Source of the DNA: an uncultured Anaeromyxobacter sp.
Lineage (GTDB): Bacteria; Myxococcota; Myxococcia; Myxococcales; Anaeromyxobacteraceae
NCBI GenBank assembly: GCA_903855945.1
Contig: CAIOAK010000108.1
Location: 38,453 to 102,452 of the forward strand
Length of the DNA: 64,000 nt
Direction: 5' to 3'
Shown here: in pieces, positions 47,311 to 56,479 of the stretch
Layout: every line of letters starts with the position of its first letter
Numbering within the stretch: position 1 is the first letter of the stretch
Translations under genes and position numbers: made by a program
The notes under the pieces: generated by a model
The model's input: the letters and a program-made list of their open reading frames with translations, nothing else
Database searches by the model: none
Told to the model about the DNA's origin: nothing

Positions 47311-47421
47311 CCCGACAGTAGTTTTCCCCTGCTCACGAGTTCGACCGCAAGGGCTACATGAGGGCCAACCCACATGGGGTTCGAGAGGGCAAGGGGGCGA
47401 CGCCGCAGGGAGGGAGCGGGC

Positions 47422-48243
47422 CTACGCCCGGCGGGCCTTCTTCGGGGCCTTCTTCGGGGCCTTCTTGCCCGCCTTCTTGCCCGCCTTCCGGATCACCTTT
47501 CTCGGCTTCCGGGCCGGGCGCGGTGCCTTCCCCTCCATCTCGATCCCGAAGATGTCCCCCAGGTGCTCGTCGGCGATCGCTGCGTCCGCCCGGTTCGGCG
47601 CCGCGAGCCCCTTCGCCCGTCCGGCGTCGGCGAGCAGCTCGGCCCCGTCCACCCCACGCAGCGTGAAGAGGAGATCGGGCGCCTGGTCGAGCCGCGCTCC
47701 GACGCCGTAGAACACCGCCGCGAGGTGCTTGCAGAGCCTGACGCCGTCCGGACAGGAACACGACATCCGGATCTCTCGCGTGCCGGGAAAGAGCCCCTTC
47801 TCCCGGTGGCAGAGCACCGCCATGACCTCGGTGGAGAGCTTTCCCGTGAGGAGCTCGACGACGGATCCGATCTGGCCCGCGCACTCGTTCCGGGTCACCT
47901 TCCAGCGGGCCGGGGCGAGGGGGGCGATGCGAACCAGCACCTCGTAGATCTCGCTCCCGGAGACCAGTGCACGGAGTTCACCCTTCGTGACCTGGAGGTC
48001 GATGACCGAGCCGTTCCGGGCGTAGGTCCGGCCGCGAGGAAGGCGGCTCGCGTAATCGGCGTAGGACTCGAGGTGGCTGCACCAGGCCTTTCCCCAGAAG
48101 GTGGTCGCGATGTGTCGCCCGGAGATCTCCACCGGACGAGGCTCATGTCCCTTCTTCCGGAGCTGCGTCAGCTTCCGCGCGGCGCGCTGGCGGCGCTCCG
48201 CCACGGAAACGTATGGGGCGAAACCGTAGTATCCGTAGCCCAT
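47422..48243 (-). CDS. SWIM zinc-finger protein with histone-like Lys/Ala tail
   Basis: 273 residues. The SWIM motif CSCPDGVRLCKH (CxCx(n)CxH) lies at about 160-172. The rest of the N-terminal 230 residues is the usual SWIM-protein body (GYGYYGFAPYVSVAERR, TFWGKAWCSHLESY). The C-terminus (about 245-273) is a lysine/alanine/proline run with a 12-bp coding repeat, suggesting nucleic-acid binding. SWIM proteins are commonly the partner of the SNF2-type helicases; here the helicase gene is directly upstream in the same direction, 15 nt away. Confidence 0.9.
   Translation of the reverse strand: MGYGYYGFAPYVSVAERRQRAARKLTQLRKKGHEPRPVEISGRHIATTFWGKAWCSHLESYADYASRLPRGRTYARNGSVIDLQVTKGELRALVSGSEIYEVLVRIAPLAPARWKVTRNECAGQIGSVVELLTGKLSTEVMAVLCHREKGLFPGTREIRMSCSCPDGVRLCKHLAAVFYGVGARLDQAPDLLFTLRGVDGAELLADAGRAKGLAAPNRADAAIADEHLGDIFGIEMEGKAPRPARKPRKVIRKAGKKAGKKAPKKAPKKARRA
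47435..47482. repeat. four 12-bp tandem repeats encoding the Lys/Ala tail
   Basis: Units GCCTTCTTCGGG (two copies) and GCCTTCTTGCCC (two copies) run from 47435 to 47482, giving KAPK and KAGK on the coding strand. The copies are identical in pairs, as expected for slippage-prone coding repeats. Confidence 0.75.
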
Positions 48244-48258
48244 CGACCCTCCTCTCGG

Positions 48259-50955
48259 TCATGAATCCGACATCGCGCTTCGCAGGTCCAGCGAAACCAG
48301 GTTCAAGAGCTCCCGGTCGTCGAGCTCGGTGAGGCGAACCTCGGCGCCGCCCTCCAGCAGGTCGCGCGAGAGGGCCTGCTTCTCCTCGAGCATGGCGTCG
48401 ATCCGCTCCTCGATCGTCCCCCGGCAGACCAGCTTGTGCACGAGGACGCCCCGCTTCTGGCCGATGCGGAAGGCCCGGTCGGTGGCCTGGTTCTCCACCG
48501 CCGGGTTCCACCAGCGATCGAAGTGGATCACGTGGGTGGCGGCGGTGAGGTTGAGTCCGGTTCCGCCCGCCTTGAGCGAGAGGACGAAGAAGGGGATGGC
48601 CTCGTCCTCCTGGAACCGTCGCACCAGTTCCGACCGCTCCTTCACCCGGGTCTCCCCGGTGAGGACGAGCCCGGGGCGCCCGAAGGCCCCGCCCAGGAAG
48701 CGGGCCAGCGGCTCCGCCATCTCGCGGAACTGGGTGAAGACGAGCGCCTTCTCCTGGCGGGAGGCGACGACCTCGGCGATCTCCCCCAGCCGGGCGAACT
48801 TGCCGCTCTCGCCGGGCGCCCAGCCGCCGTCCCCCGTCCACTGGGAGGGGTGGTTGCAGATCTGCTTCAGGCGCATGAGGTAGGAAAGGACCACGCCGCG
48901 CCGCCGCATCCGATCTCCGGGCGACATGCTCGCGACCTCCCGGGCGAGCGCCTCGACCGATTCCTCGTACAGCGCCGCCTGGCGCTTCGTCAGCGCGCAG
49001 AAGGCCTTCACCTCGGTCTTCTCCGGCAGGTCGGAGATGACGGCCCGGTCGGTCTTGAGACGCCGCAGGATGTAGGGGCGGACCAGGTTCCGGAGCCCGG
49101 CGTGGGACGATGCGCGTTTCAGATACGAGCCGAACACCTTGGCGGAGCCGAGGAGCCCCGGGTTCACGAAATCGAAGAGGGACCAGAGGTCGCCGGCGCG
49201 GTTCTCGACCGGCGTCCCGGTGAGGGCCAGCCTCCACCTGGACCGGATGGCCTTCACCGCGCGTGTCTGGCGGGCGCCGGGGTTCTTGATGGCCTGCGCC
49301 TCGTCCAGGACCACGAGCCCGAACGAACAGTTGGCGAGCCAGGGAGTGCGTGCCGCCCCGGCGTAGGACACGACGACCAGGTCCACGTCCCGGACCGAAT
49401 CCGGCGAGAGGTCGTCGATCTCGCCCCGGGGCATCACCGAGGGGTGCACGACGAGCACGCGCAGGCTGGGCGCGAATCGCTTCGCCTCGGCCTGCCAGTT
49501 CGCCAGCAGTGAAGCCGGGACCACGAGGAGGTGGGGGCCGGGGATGGCGCGGTGCCGCTTCAGGAGGAGCAGGAGGGCGAGGACCTGGATGGTCTTGCCG
49601 AGCCCCATGTCGTCGGCCAGGCACCCGCCGAGACCCAGCCTGGAGAGCGTCCAGAGCCAGCGCACCCCCTCGCGCTGGTAGGGCCGGAGTTCGGTGAGCA
49701 GCGCCGAGCCCGGGTCGGCCACCTCCCCGACGGCCTCCCCACGCAGGGCCGCCAGCGTCTCCCCCAGCCAGGCACCGGGCTCGATCCCGACCCACTCCCG
49801 ATCGGCGACGGGCTGGCCCTCCTCGGCGCCCCCCATCTCGGCGCCGGAGAGGAGTCGCATCGCATCGACGAAGGAAAGGCCATCGACGGCGTTCCGCTTT
49901 GCCGCCTTCCACCGGCGGAGCAACTCGTCGAGCCGCTCGGCATCGACCTCGACCCATCGTCCCTTGAGGAGGGCGAGCCCGCTGCCTTGCTTCCGGAGCG
50001 CCTGCAGTTCCGCCTCGGTGACCTCCTGGTCCCCGAGCGTGAGGCGCACGTCGAAGTCGAGGACCGCGTCGAGCCCGAGTCCCGCCGGTCGGCGCTCGCC
50101 CACCGAGACGGTGACGCGCGGCCTCGGCGAGCGGGTGCTGCTCCACCAGTCGGGCACCCGGACGACCACGCCGCACTGCTGGAGGTCCGGGATCTCGCGG
50201 AGGAACCGGTGCGCCTCGGCAGGCGCCCAGGCCTGCGGCTGGAACAGCCGCCCGGAGTCCGCCATGGCCTTGACGAGCGCGCTCCGCTCCGACGCGCGCT
50301 GGACCGGCTGCAGGAGGGCCAGGAGGCGGCGCTGGTCGGCGGCGGACGAGGCCTCGCGGACGGCGTCGCCGAGCGGCCGGTGCTGGGGCTTGCCGCCGTC
50401 GGAGAGCCCCGTCGTGTACGTGGCCAGGAAGGCGAAGGGCCGGTCGGCGTCGCGCTTGTTCTCGGCGAGGTGGAAGTGGACGCGTCCGACCACCGCCCAC
50501 GCCGGATCGCGCGCGGCCAGCCAGTCCTGGACGGTTCCGCGCAGCCCATTCATCTCCGCTCGCCACGCCACGAGGACGTCGGTCCACAGTGCGGAGAGGA
50601 CCTCGAGGCCCAGGTACTCCGACCCCGGCATGAGCGGGGCTCGCGCGAGCAGCATGGCGAGCTCGCCCTCCCGGGGCCGGGGGTCCGCCCGTTCCCGGAG
50701 CGCCTCGAGATCGGGCAGGGCGCAGAGGGCCGCGATGAACCCGCGGCCGAAGTCTCGCCAGAAGGCGAATGCGGGAGGGAGTGGCGTCGTCGCCTCCGCC
50801 GAGCCCAGGTGGAGGAGCCCTTCGCCATGGCCGCGCTGGAACGCGGCTGCGATCCTCCGCGCGACGGCAGCCTCCGGCGAGGGATCGGAGGAACCGGCCG
50901 GGCCCAGGACGAGGTGCCCGGAGGGGGTGAGGGAGATGGCGATCGGGTCGGTCAC
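48259..50955 (-). CDS. SNF2/DEAD-like helicase with SNF2-associated N-terminal domain
   Basis: 898 residues from a GTG at 50955; the frame is open further up, but the N-terminus after this point (DPIAISLTPSGHLVLG) starts the SNF2-associated domain. Superfamily 2 motifs are visible: I in LADDMGLGKTIQ, II in LDEAQAIKN, III in ALTGTP, and VI in FRIGQKRGV. It is an ATP-driven DNA translocase, probably working with the SWIM protein downstream. The last motif region ends RGTIEERIDAMLEEK. Bacterial SNF2-SWIM pairs occur in many genomes with uncertain roles. Confidence 0.93.
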   Translation of the reverse strand: MTDPIAISLTPSGHLVLGPAGSSDPSPEAAVARRIAAAFQRGHGEGLLHLGSAEATTPLPPAFAFWRDFGRGFIAALCALPDLEALRERADPRPREGELAMLLARAPLMPGSEYLGLEVLSALWTDVLVAWRAEMNGLRGTVQDWLAARDPAWAVVGRVHFHLAENKRDADRPFAFLATYTTGLSDGGKPQHRPLGDAVREASSAADQRRLLALLQPVQRASERSALVKAMADSGRLFQPQAWAPAEAHRFLREIPDLQQCGVVVRVPDWWSSTRSPRPRVTVSVGERRPAGLGLDAVLDFDVRLTLGDQEVTEAELQALRKQGSGLALLKGRWVEVDAERLDELLRRWKAAKRNAVDGLSFVDAMRLLSGAEMGGAEEGQPVADREWVGIEPGAWLGETLAALRGEAVGEVADPGSALLTELRPYQREGVRWLWTLSRLGLGGCLADDMGLGKTIQVLALLLLLKRHRAIPGPHLLVVPASLLANWQAEAKRFAPSLRVLVVHPSVMPRGEIDDLSPDSVRDVDLVVVSYAGAARTPWLANCSFGLVVLDEAQAIKNPGARQTRAVKAIRSRWRLALTGTPVENRAGDLWSLFDFVNPGLLGSAKVFGSYLKRASSHAGLRNLVRPYILRRLKTDRAVISDLPEKTEVKAFCALTKRQAALYEESVEALAREVASMSPGDRMRRRGVVLSYLMRLKQICNHPSQWTGDGGWAPGESGKFARLGEIAEVVASRQEKALVFTQFREMAEPLARFLGGAFGRPGLVLTGETRVKERSELVRRFQEDEAIPFFVLSLKAGGTGLNLTAATHVIHFDRWWNPAVENQATDRAFRIGQKRGVLVHKLVCRGTIEERIDAMLEEKQALSRDLLEGGAEVRLTELDDRELLNLVSLDLRSAMSDS

Positions 50956-51142
50956 GAGGGCGGAGGAGGATACCGCGTCATGCCCAGCGGTAGAATGAAA
51001 GGAACCATGCGGGCCCGCCAGAACGGCCAGCTCCGCTCGATGGCCGTCCAGGCCGGGGTCCGGAACCTGTACGTCGTCACGGGGTAGGGATGTGGACAAC
51101 CCCGGCGGCTGACGACGCGCGGTCATCCCCTGCTCGGGACGA

Positions 51143-52960
51143 TCAGTGTACGGCCAGCCATCGCCGGACGAGCGCGCATCCGATTCTTCCAGAAGGCGGA
51201 CCTCGAGCACACGTCTTCCGCCGACATGACGACCGAGACCGGAACGATGCGGGTCGCGACTCCAGAGGCGACGAGCCTGGACCTGTTCCGCTACCTCTCC
51301 GCTGCACCACGTCGAGGTTGGCGCAGTGGGTCTCCCGGCTGGCGGGCACCGTTCCGTCGAGGAGGTACCGGGCCACCGGTACGTCGACGCAAGGGTTGCC
51401 GGACGGCATCATCACCCCGTGGTTCCAGCCCCCGTCGATCTGAATGAGGCTCGACGTCGGAATGGCCAGGAAGCTCGCGCGCGCGCCCGAGAGCGGCGTC
51501 TGCGGGTCGAACTGGGTCTGGGTGAGGAGGATGGGGCCGGCCCGGTTCAGGTTCGCGAGGGGTGGACGGGTCACCGTGGGCCCGCCCCAGTACAGGCAGG
51601 GGCTGCCCGTGAAGAGCCCGCCCTGGATGGGGTAGAGCGCGGAGAGCTGGTCCTGGAGGTGAACCCAGGAGGGCACGTCGAACCCCCAGGGGGTGTCGTT
51701 GCAGATCACGCTCCACAGGGTGGCGCTCTTGCCGGTGAGCTCGACCTTCCCGCTCTCCTTCCGGGAGAGGGCGAAGTAGGCCGGGATGAGCTGGTTCACG
51801 TCGTCGTGGACCTTGCTCCTGCGTCCGTCGTCCGGCACGAACGCGACGGCCGCCTCGACGCGGCCGTAGGCTGCGTACTCGTCGGCGGGAGGTGGAGTCG
51901 CGGACAGGATGCCGTCGAGCGTCCGGGCGGCGAGGAGCAGGAAGAGCACGTCGTCGCGGGCGCTCTCGGTTCCCATGAGCGCGACGAGATGCGGGTTCAG
52001 GGCCTGCTTCACCTCCTGCCGGAGGCCTGCGTACACGCCCCGCACCGCGTCCGCCGTGCTCCCGAGCAGGTAGGTGTCCGGGTGGAGGGCAGCGTACGGA
52101 GAGTGAAGCTCGTCCATCACGTACTGGATGCCCGCGGCCTGGAGCACGAAGAGGTTGGACAGGCTCTTCGTCAGGTCGAGGACGCCGGACAGGACCATGC
52201 GGTCCACCCGGTCCGGGAAGAGGCCCGCGTACCAGGCGCCGAGCCAGGTGCCGTAGGAGAGCCCGAAGTAGGAGAGCCTCGCGTCCCCGAGGACTTCCCG
52301 CAGGAGGTCCATGTCGCGGGCGGTGGCGTCGGTGTGGACGAAGGGGGTGAGCGGGTTCTTCCGGCAGCTCTCCGCCAGCAGCCTGGCGTTCCGGAGCATC
52401 GCATCGACGTTGGCCGGGCTCCGATCCAGGGCCTCGTTGGCGACGAAGGACAGCTGCTCGGAGGAGTTGCAGGTGAGCTCCGTGCTGGCGCCGGTTCCGC
52501 GCGGAGAGAACCCGACGAGGTCGTACACCCGGGAGAGTTCCGCGTAGAGCGCGCCGACGGGATCGGTGGAGCTGGCCTCGGCCCAGATGGAGCCGACGAG
52601 CGGCGCGAGGAAGAGGCCGTCGTCGCCGGGGCCGCCGGGATTCAGGAGGATGGCGCCCCTCCGGCGGGAGGCGTCGCCAGCGGCCACCCGGAGGAGGGCG
52701 ATCTTGAACTCCCCTCCCGACGGGCTGGCGTAGTCGATGGGCGCCCGCAGGAGCGCACAGGTGGCGCGGCTGCCCAGCCTGGCGAGCCTTTCCGCGAAGC
52801 CCGGGCCGGCGATGGTCGGGTCGCAGGGTGCCCAGGCGAGCGTCTGTGTCTTGAACGAGGCGAGCGGATCGGGTTGCGACGACGCCCCGCAGGCGGCGAG
52901 GCCGAGCGAGGCGGAGATCGCGGCGGTGAGAGCGAACGCGGACGGCGTCGAGGTGCGCAT
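51143..52960 (-). CDS. exported TAP-like alpha/beta hydrolase (tripeptidyl aminopeptidase family) lipoprotein
   Basis: 605 residues, lipobox LAAC (Cys about 24). The family marker blocks are NPGGPGDDG (oxyanion loop), DLVGFSPRGTGAS, nucleophile GLSYGTWLGA, an acid near FDPQTPLSGA and the histidine in GGWNHGVMM, followed by the TAP-like C-terminal segment VPVARYLLDGTVP. This matches the Streptomyces-type tripeptidyl aminopeptidases. The last 47 residues after ANLDV are Ser/Arg/Cys-rich and unlike the family, so they may be read-through of the true end. Confidence 0.82.
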   Translation of the reverse strand: MRTSTPSAFALTAAISASLGLAACGASSQPDPLASFKTQTLAWAPCDPTIAGPGFAERLARLGSRATCALLRAPIDYASPSGGEFKIALLRVAAGDASRRRGAILLNPGGPGDDGLFLAPLVGSIWAEASSTDPVGALYAELSRVYDLVGFSPRGTGASTELTCNSSEQLSFVANEALDRSPANVDAMLRNARLLAESCRKNPLTPFVHTDATARDMDLLREVLGDARLSYFGLSYGTWLGAWYAGLFPDRVDRMVLSGVLDLTKSLSNLFVLQAAGIQYVMDELHSPYAALHPDTYLLGSTADAVRGVYAGLRQEVKQALNPHLVALMGTESARDDVLFLLLAARTLDGILSATPPPADEYAAYGRVEAAVAFVPDDGRRSKVHDDVNQLIPAYFALSRKESGKVELTGKSATLWSVICNDTPWGFDVPSWVHLQDQLSALYPIQGGLFTGSPCLYWGGPTVTRPPLANLNRAGPILLTQTQFDPQTPLSGARASFLAIPTSSLIQIDGGWNHGVMMPSGNPCVDVPVARYLLDGTVPASRETHCANLDVVQRRGSGTGPGSSPLESRPASFRSRSSCRRKTCARGPPSGRIGCALVRRWLAVH

Positions 52961-53117
52961 GCCGACGAGTATGGATCTCCTGCCGGAGGCCTGCCTACAC
53001 CGCCCTGACGTCACCCGCCACTGCTGGGTTCGTCTCACGTCCAGGGAATGCGCTATTCTGACGACCCAAGAATGAGTCGCCCGGGTGACGCCATCAACGG
53101 ATGAAGGGGCGTCCGGC

Positions 53118-53151
53118 CTCGCGGCTGCGTGGCGCCGGAGGGCGCCGCGAG
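53118..53151 (-). other. GC-rich hairpin upstream of the arsC 3' region
   Basis: CTCGCGG (53118-53124) pairs with CCGCGAG (53145-53151). It lies beyond the end of the arsRBC transcript and ahead of the TAP-like gene and could help end transcription, but it has no T tract. Confidence 0.3.
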
Positions 53152-53204
53152 AACGAGTGATCCTGGGATCAGTGAGGAGTGGCGCGGGACGTCTCCGAGG
53201 AGCC

Positions 53205-53220
53205 GCTCCAGGAGTGGAGC
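53205..53220 (-). terminator. 6-bp hairpin just after the arsC stop
   Basis: GCTCCA (53205-53210), GGAG, TGGAGC (53215-53220) is a perfect stem with a tetraloop, 12 nt after the arsC stop codon in the direction of transcription. There is no U run, so it is a candidate only. Confidence 0.4.
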
Positions 53221-53232
53221 CCGAGAGCTGGG

Positions 53233-53727
53233 CTACGACCTGCCGATGCTGGACAGGCTTCCCTGCAACGCGAGCCCGTCCAGCTTCTCCAGCGGAAGGC
53301 TCAGGAAGAGCTCGATGCGGCGACGCAGCGCGGTGGCGGCCTCACGGAAGGCACGTCGCTTGCCGTCGTCCGACCCCTCGACCGCCGCTGGGTCCGGAAC
53401 CCCCCAGTGCGCGGTCATGGGGTGCCCGATCCACACGGGGCAGGCCTCGTTCGCGGCGTTGTCGCAGACGGTGAAGATGAAGTCCATCTCCGGCGCGCCC
53501 GGCTTCGCGAACTCGTCCCAGCTCTTGCTCCGGAAGCCGTCGGCGGGGAGCCCGGCCCGTCGGAGTTCCTCCAGGGCGAAGGGGTTCACGACGCCCTTCG
53601 GCTGGCTCCCGGCCGAGAACGCCCGGAAGCGACCCTTGCCAAGGTGGGCGAGGATTCCCTCGGCGAGGACACTCCTGGCCGTGTTGCCGGTGCAGAGGAA
53701 GAGGACGTTGTACAGACGCTCGCTCAC
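53233..53727 (-). CDS. arsC: arsenate reductase, thioredoxin-coupled (LMW-PTPase fold)
   Basis: 164 residues from a GTG at 53727 in a GTGA overlap with acr3. The P-loop CTGNTARS (Cys12, CX5R) is followed by the redox pair Cys88 and Cys96 in [14 protein letters not shown] and the [14 protein letters not shown] block. This is the LMW-PTPase-type arsenate reductase, which reduces As(V) to As(III) using thioredoxin. A lipo-thioredoxin and a CcdA-type protein are encoded next to it on the other strand, although they act outside the cytoplasm. Confidence 0.95.
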   Translation of the reverse strand: MSERLYNVLFLCTGNTARSVLAEGILAHLGKGRFRAFSAGSQPKGVVNPFALEELRRAGLPADGFRSKSWDEFAKPGAPEMDFIFTVCDNAANEACPVWIGHPMTAHWGVPDPAAVEGSDDGKRRAFREAATALRRRIELFLSLPLEKLDGLALQGSLSSIGRS

Positions 53728-54845
53728 GCGGGTCTCCGGTTTGACGTTGGCGTCGGGAAGTCCCCGACGCAGTTCTTGACGCCCTCGATCTGCGCCTGCT
53801 CCAGCGGGAAATACTTCTTCCGCAGCCACAGCGAGACGTTGACGAGGCCGATGAGCACGGGCACCTCCACGAGGGGGCCGATGACCGCCGCGAAGGCCGC
53901 GCCGCTCGACATTCCGAAGGTGGCGACCGCCACCGCGATGGCGAGCTCGAAGTTGTTCGAGGCGGCCGTGAAGGAGAGCGTGGCCGTCTGCCCGTAGCCC
54001 GCCCCGACCTTCCGGCTCATGAAGAAGGACGCGAAGAACATGAGCACGAAGTAGATGAGCAACGGGATGGCGATCCGCACCACGTCGAGCGGGACCTGGA
54101 CGATGGTCTCGCCCTTCAGCGAGAACATGAGGACGATGGTGAAGAGCAGCGCCACGAGCGTGATGGGCGAGATGCGCGGGATGAAGACGTTCCGGTACCA
54201 GTCCTCGCCCTTCCAGCGCCGGAGGAGCACCCAGCTCGCGAAGCCCGCCAGGAACGGGATACCGAGGTAGATGAAGACGCTGGTCGCGATCTCCCCGATG
54301 GTGATGTTCACCTCGGCGCCGGACAGCCCGAGCCAGCGCGGCACCACCGTGATGAAGACCCAGGCGTAGACCGAGAAGAAGAGCACCTGGAAGATGGAGT
54401 TGAAGGCCACGAGCCCGGCCGCGTACTGGCGGTCGCCGTCGGCGAGGTCGTTCCAGACGATGACCATGGCGATGCAGCGGGCGAGCCCGATGAGGATGAG
54501 CCCGACCATGTACTCGGGCTTGTCGCGCAGGAAGATCACCGCGAGCGCGAACATGAGGATCGGACCGACCAGCCAGTTCTGAACCAGCGAGAGGACGAGC
54601 ACCTTGCCGTTCCTGAAGACGAGCGGCAGCTCGTCGTATCGGACCTTGGCGAGCGGCGGGTACATCATGAGGACGAGGCCGATGGCGATGGGGATCGAGG
54701 TGGTCCCCACGCTCATCCGTCCCAGCGCGGGCACGACACCGGGCACGAGGTAGCCGAGCGCCACGCCTGCGCCCATGGCGAGGAAGATCCAGAGGGTGAG
54801 GTAGCGGTCGAGGAAGGAGAGGCGGTGTGCGACGGAGGCGGCCAC
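53724..54845 (-). CDS. acr3: arsenite efflux transporter ACR3
   Basis: 373 residues from a GTG at 54845, two nt after the arsR stop. Ten membrane segments are visible. The Acr3 hallmark is [21 protein letters not shown], with the conserved cysteine required for arsenite transport, and [21 protein letters not shown]. It exports arsenite using the proton gradient. Together with arsC it forms the resistance part of this locus. Confidence 0.95.
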   Translation of the reverse strand: MAASVAHRLSFLDRYLTLWIFLAMGAGVALGYLVPGVVPALGRMSVGTTSIPIAIGLVLMMYPPLAKVRYDELPLVFRNGKVLVLSLVQNWLVGPILMFALAVIFLRDKPEYMVGLILIGLARCIAMVIVWNDLADGDRQYAAGLVAFNSIFQVLFFSVYAWVFITVVPRWLGLSGAEVNITIGEIATSVFIYLGIPFLAGFASWVLLRRWKGEDWYRNVFIPRISPITLVALLFTIVLMFSLKGETIVQVPLDVVRIAIPLLIYFVLMFFASFFMSRKVGAGYGQTATLSFTAASNNFELAIAVAVATFGMSSGAAFAAVIGPLVEVPVLIGLVNVSLWLRKKYFPLEQAQIEGVKNCVGDFPTPTSNRRPA

Positions 54846-54847
54846 GG

Positions 54848-55198
54848 CTAGATGCCCCCCACGAGCGCCTTCAGGCGACGGAGGACCCGAGGCTCGACGC
54901 AATAGCAGACCCGGGGGCCGTCGATGTCGCCGCGGATGAGCCCCACCTCCTTCAGCACCTTGAGATGCTGAGAGACGGTGGACTGTGCGAGCGGGATCTC
55001 GTCCACGATGTCCCCGCAGATGCAGGCTTCCCGGCGAACGAGCAGCCGCATGATCTGAACGCGAGCCGGATGGCCCAGGGCCTTCGCCAGCGCGGCGAGC
55101 TCCTGGTCCGCCTCGGGGCCCTCCACGGGCCGAAGGTCGGGCACTTCGCGTCGGGAATCTGCCGGGGGCGGGGGGGCACACTTCATCGGCGTCGCCAT
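54848..55198 (-). CDS. arsR: ArsR/SmtB-family repressor
   Basis: 116 residues from the ATG at 55198. The winged helix includes [32 protein letters not shown], where CIC resembles the arsenite-binding cysteines, and the recognition helix [19 protein letters not shown] second pair (RVCYCVEP) could add a metal site. The repressor probably binds the divergent intergenic region and releases it on arsenite. The N-terminus (MKCAPPPP) has an extra cysteine. Confidence 0.92.
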   Translation of the reverse strand: MATPMKCAPPPPADSRREVPDLRPVEGPEADQELAALAKALGHPARVQIMRLLVRREACICGDIVDEIPLAQSTVSQHLKVLKEVGLIRGDIDGPRVCYCVEPRVLRRLKALVGGI

Positions 55199-55274
55199 GA
55201 TTCGGACTTCTACGATGGACGAGCCATCGGCGCAACCAGGCAGAGACGTGTTCACAGAACCTTCACCGTTGACG

Positions 55275-55295
55275 GGTGCGACATCTGAGCGCACC
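55275..55295. promoter_or_regulatory. inverted repeat in the ars divergent region
   Basis: GGTGCG (55275-55280) and CGCACC (55290-55295) are perfectly symmetric around a 9-nt spacer. It may be a second binding site for ArsR, between the arsR and thioredoxin genes. Confidence 0.4.
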
Positions 55296-55303
55296 TGTTT
55301 CGA

Positions 55304-55332
55304 TTGCCTGCCTATCGTATCGGTGCGATAAG
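55304..55332 (+). promoter_or_regulatory. possible promoter of the thioredoxin-ccdA-permease operon
   Basis: TTGCCT (55304-55309) and GATAAG (55327-55332) are separated by 17 bp and face the lipo-thioredoxin gene at 55363. Both hexamers match the consensus at four positions. An 18/24 palindrome overlaps the spacer, a placement typical of a repressor operator. Confidence 0.45.
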
Positions 55333-55333
55333 C
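55310..55333. promoter_or_regulatory. 24-bp imperfect palindrome, candidate ArsR operator
   Basis: The sequence from GCCTATCG to CGATAAGC reads the same on both strands at 18 of 24 positions, with perfect inner arms TATCG (55313-55317) and CGATA (55326-55330). It lies in the divergent intergenic region of the arsenic locus. Confidence 0.5.
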
Positions 55334-55362
55334 GGATCGTCCAAGCAAAGGGGTCCAGGACC

Positions 55363-55767
55363 ATGCGCAGGGGTTTCAGGTTGGTGGGATTCGCGCTCGC
55401 GATGGTCGCGGCGGCGGTGCTCGAAGGATGCGACGTCACCCGTGCCGAAGGCCAGGTCGCCAGTTCGCCCCAGCAGGCCACATCTCAGAAGATCCCCCGC
55501 CTGGTGGACCTCGGCGCCGGCAAGTGCATCCCGTGCAAGGCGATGGCGCCGATCCTGGAGGCGTTGAAGGTCGAGTACGCCGGGCGAATGGACGTGCAGT
55601 TCATCGACGTCTGGAAGGACCCGGCCGCGGGGAAGGCCCACGGGATCCAGATCATCCCCACGCAGATCTTCTACGGCGCGGACGGCAAGGAGCTGGCGCG
55701 CCACCAGGGGTTCATGGACCGGGACGCGATCCTCGCCCAGTGGAAGGCCCTGGGCGTGAGGCTGTAG
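55363..55767 (+). CDS. thioredoxin-fold lipoprotein
   Basis: 134 residues; a lipobox cysteine (LEGC) at about residue 23 ends the signal peptide. The mature part is a thioredoxin fold with the active site CIPC ([16 protein letters not shown]) and the cis-proline in IIPTQIFYG. It should act in the periplasm or at the membrane surface. It starts an operon with a CcdA-type protein 10 nt downstream, which would keep it reduced, a permease and another redox protein. Confidence 0.9.
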   Translation: MRRGFRLVGFALAMVAAAVLEGCDVTRAEGQVASSPQQATSQKIPRLVDLGAGKCIPCKAMAPILEALKVEYAGRMDVQFIDVWKDPAAGKAHGIQIIPTQIFYGADGKELARHQGFMDRDAILAQWKALGVRL

Positions 55768-55777
55768 CGGACCGACG

Positions 55778-56479
55778 ATGGGCGAGATCCTCACGGCATT
55801 CGGGAACGCCTTCACGGCGTCGGCCGCGCTCGCCCTCCCGGCGGCGTTCCTGTGGGGCGTGCTCTCGGTGGTGCTGAGCCCCTGCCACCTGTCGAGCATC
55901 CCCCTCGTGGTCGCCTACATGAACGGGGGCACCGAGTTCCCGACCGGCCGGCGGGCCCTCGTCATCTCCACGAGCTTCGCCACCGGCATCCTGGGGAGCA
56001 TCGCGGTCATCGGCGTGCTCACCGCGGCGGCCGGCCGGATGGCCGGCGACGTCGGCCGCTGGGGCACGTTCGGGCTGGCGGCCGTGTTCTTCGCCGTGGG
56101 GCTCAACCTGCTCGGGATCTTGCCGCTCCCGACGTGGTCCACGCCGTCCCCCGGAACGAAGCGACGCGGGCCCTGGGGAGCGCTCGTGCTCGGCCTCCTC
56201 TTCGGTGCCGCGCTGGGCCCGTGCACCTTCGCCTTCATGGCTCCCCTTCTGGGCCTGGCCTTCCGTTCGGGCGCGGAGGCGGCTGCCTACGGAGCGCTCC
56301 TGGTGGCCGTTTACGGGCTCGGGCACGGGGCAGCCATCGTCGCGGCGGGGGTGTCGGCCGGGAGCGTCCAGCGATGGCTCGCCTGGAAGAACGGGGAGCG
56401 GGCCGCCCGGTTCCTGCGTGGCGCCGCCGGCCTCGCCGTCATCGCGGGCGGCATCTACTTCCTCTACACGACGACATGA
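55778..56479 (+). CDS. ccdA: CcdA/DsbD-type thiol-disulfide transmembrane protein
   Basis: 233 residues with six membrane segments. The two redox cysteines lie in SPCHLSS (about residue 35) and GPCTFAF (about residue 148), the pattern of CcdA. It passes electrons from cytoplasmic thioredoxin to periplasmic thiol proteins, here probably the lipo-thioredoxin upstream. The stop overlaps the permease start as ATGA. Confidence 0.9.
   Translation: MGEILTAFGNAFTASAALALPAAFLWGVLSVVLSPCHLSSIPLVVAYMNGGTEFPTGRRALVISTSFATGILGSIAVIGVLTAAAGRMAGDVGRWGTFGLAAVFFAVGLNLLGILPLPTWSTPSPGTKRRGPWGALVLGLLFGAALGPCTFAFMAPLLGLAFRSGAEAAAYGALLVAVYGLGHGAAIVAAGVSAGSVQRWLAWKNGERAARFLRGAAGLAVIAGGIYFLYTTT

Noticed and set aside
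47048..47421. Frame upstream of the GAF kinase GTG, beginning MGWPSC
   Set aside because: Its composition is not kinase-like before the DUF4118-like membrane segments; the GTG at 47310 fits better, although not certain.
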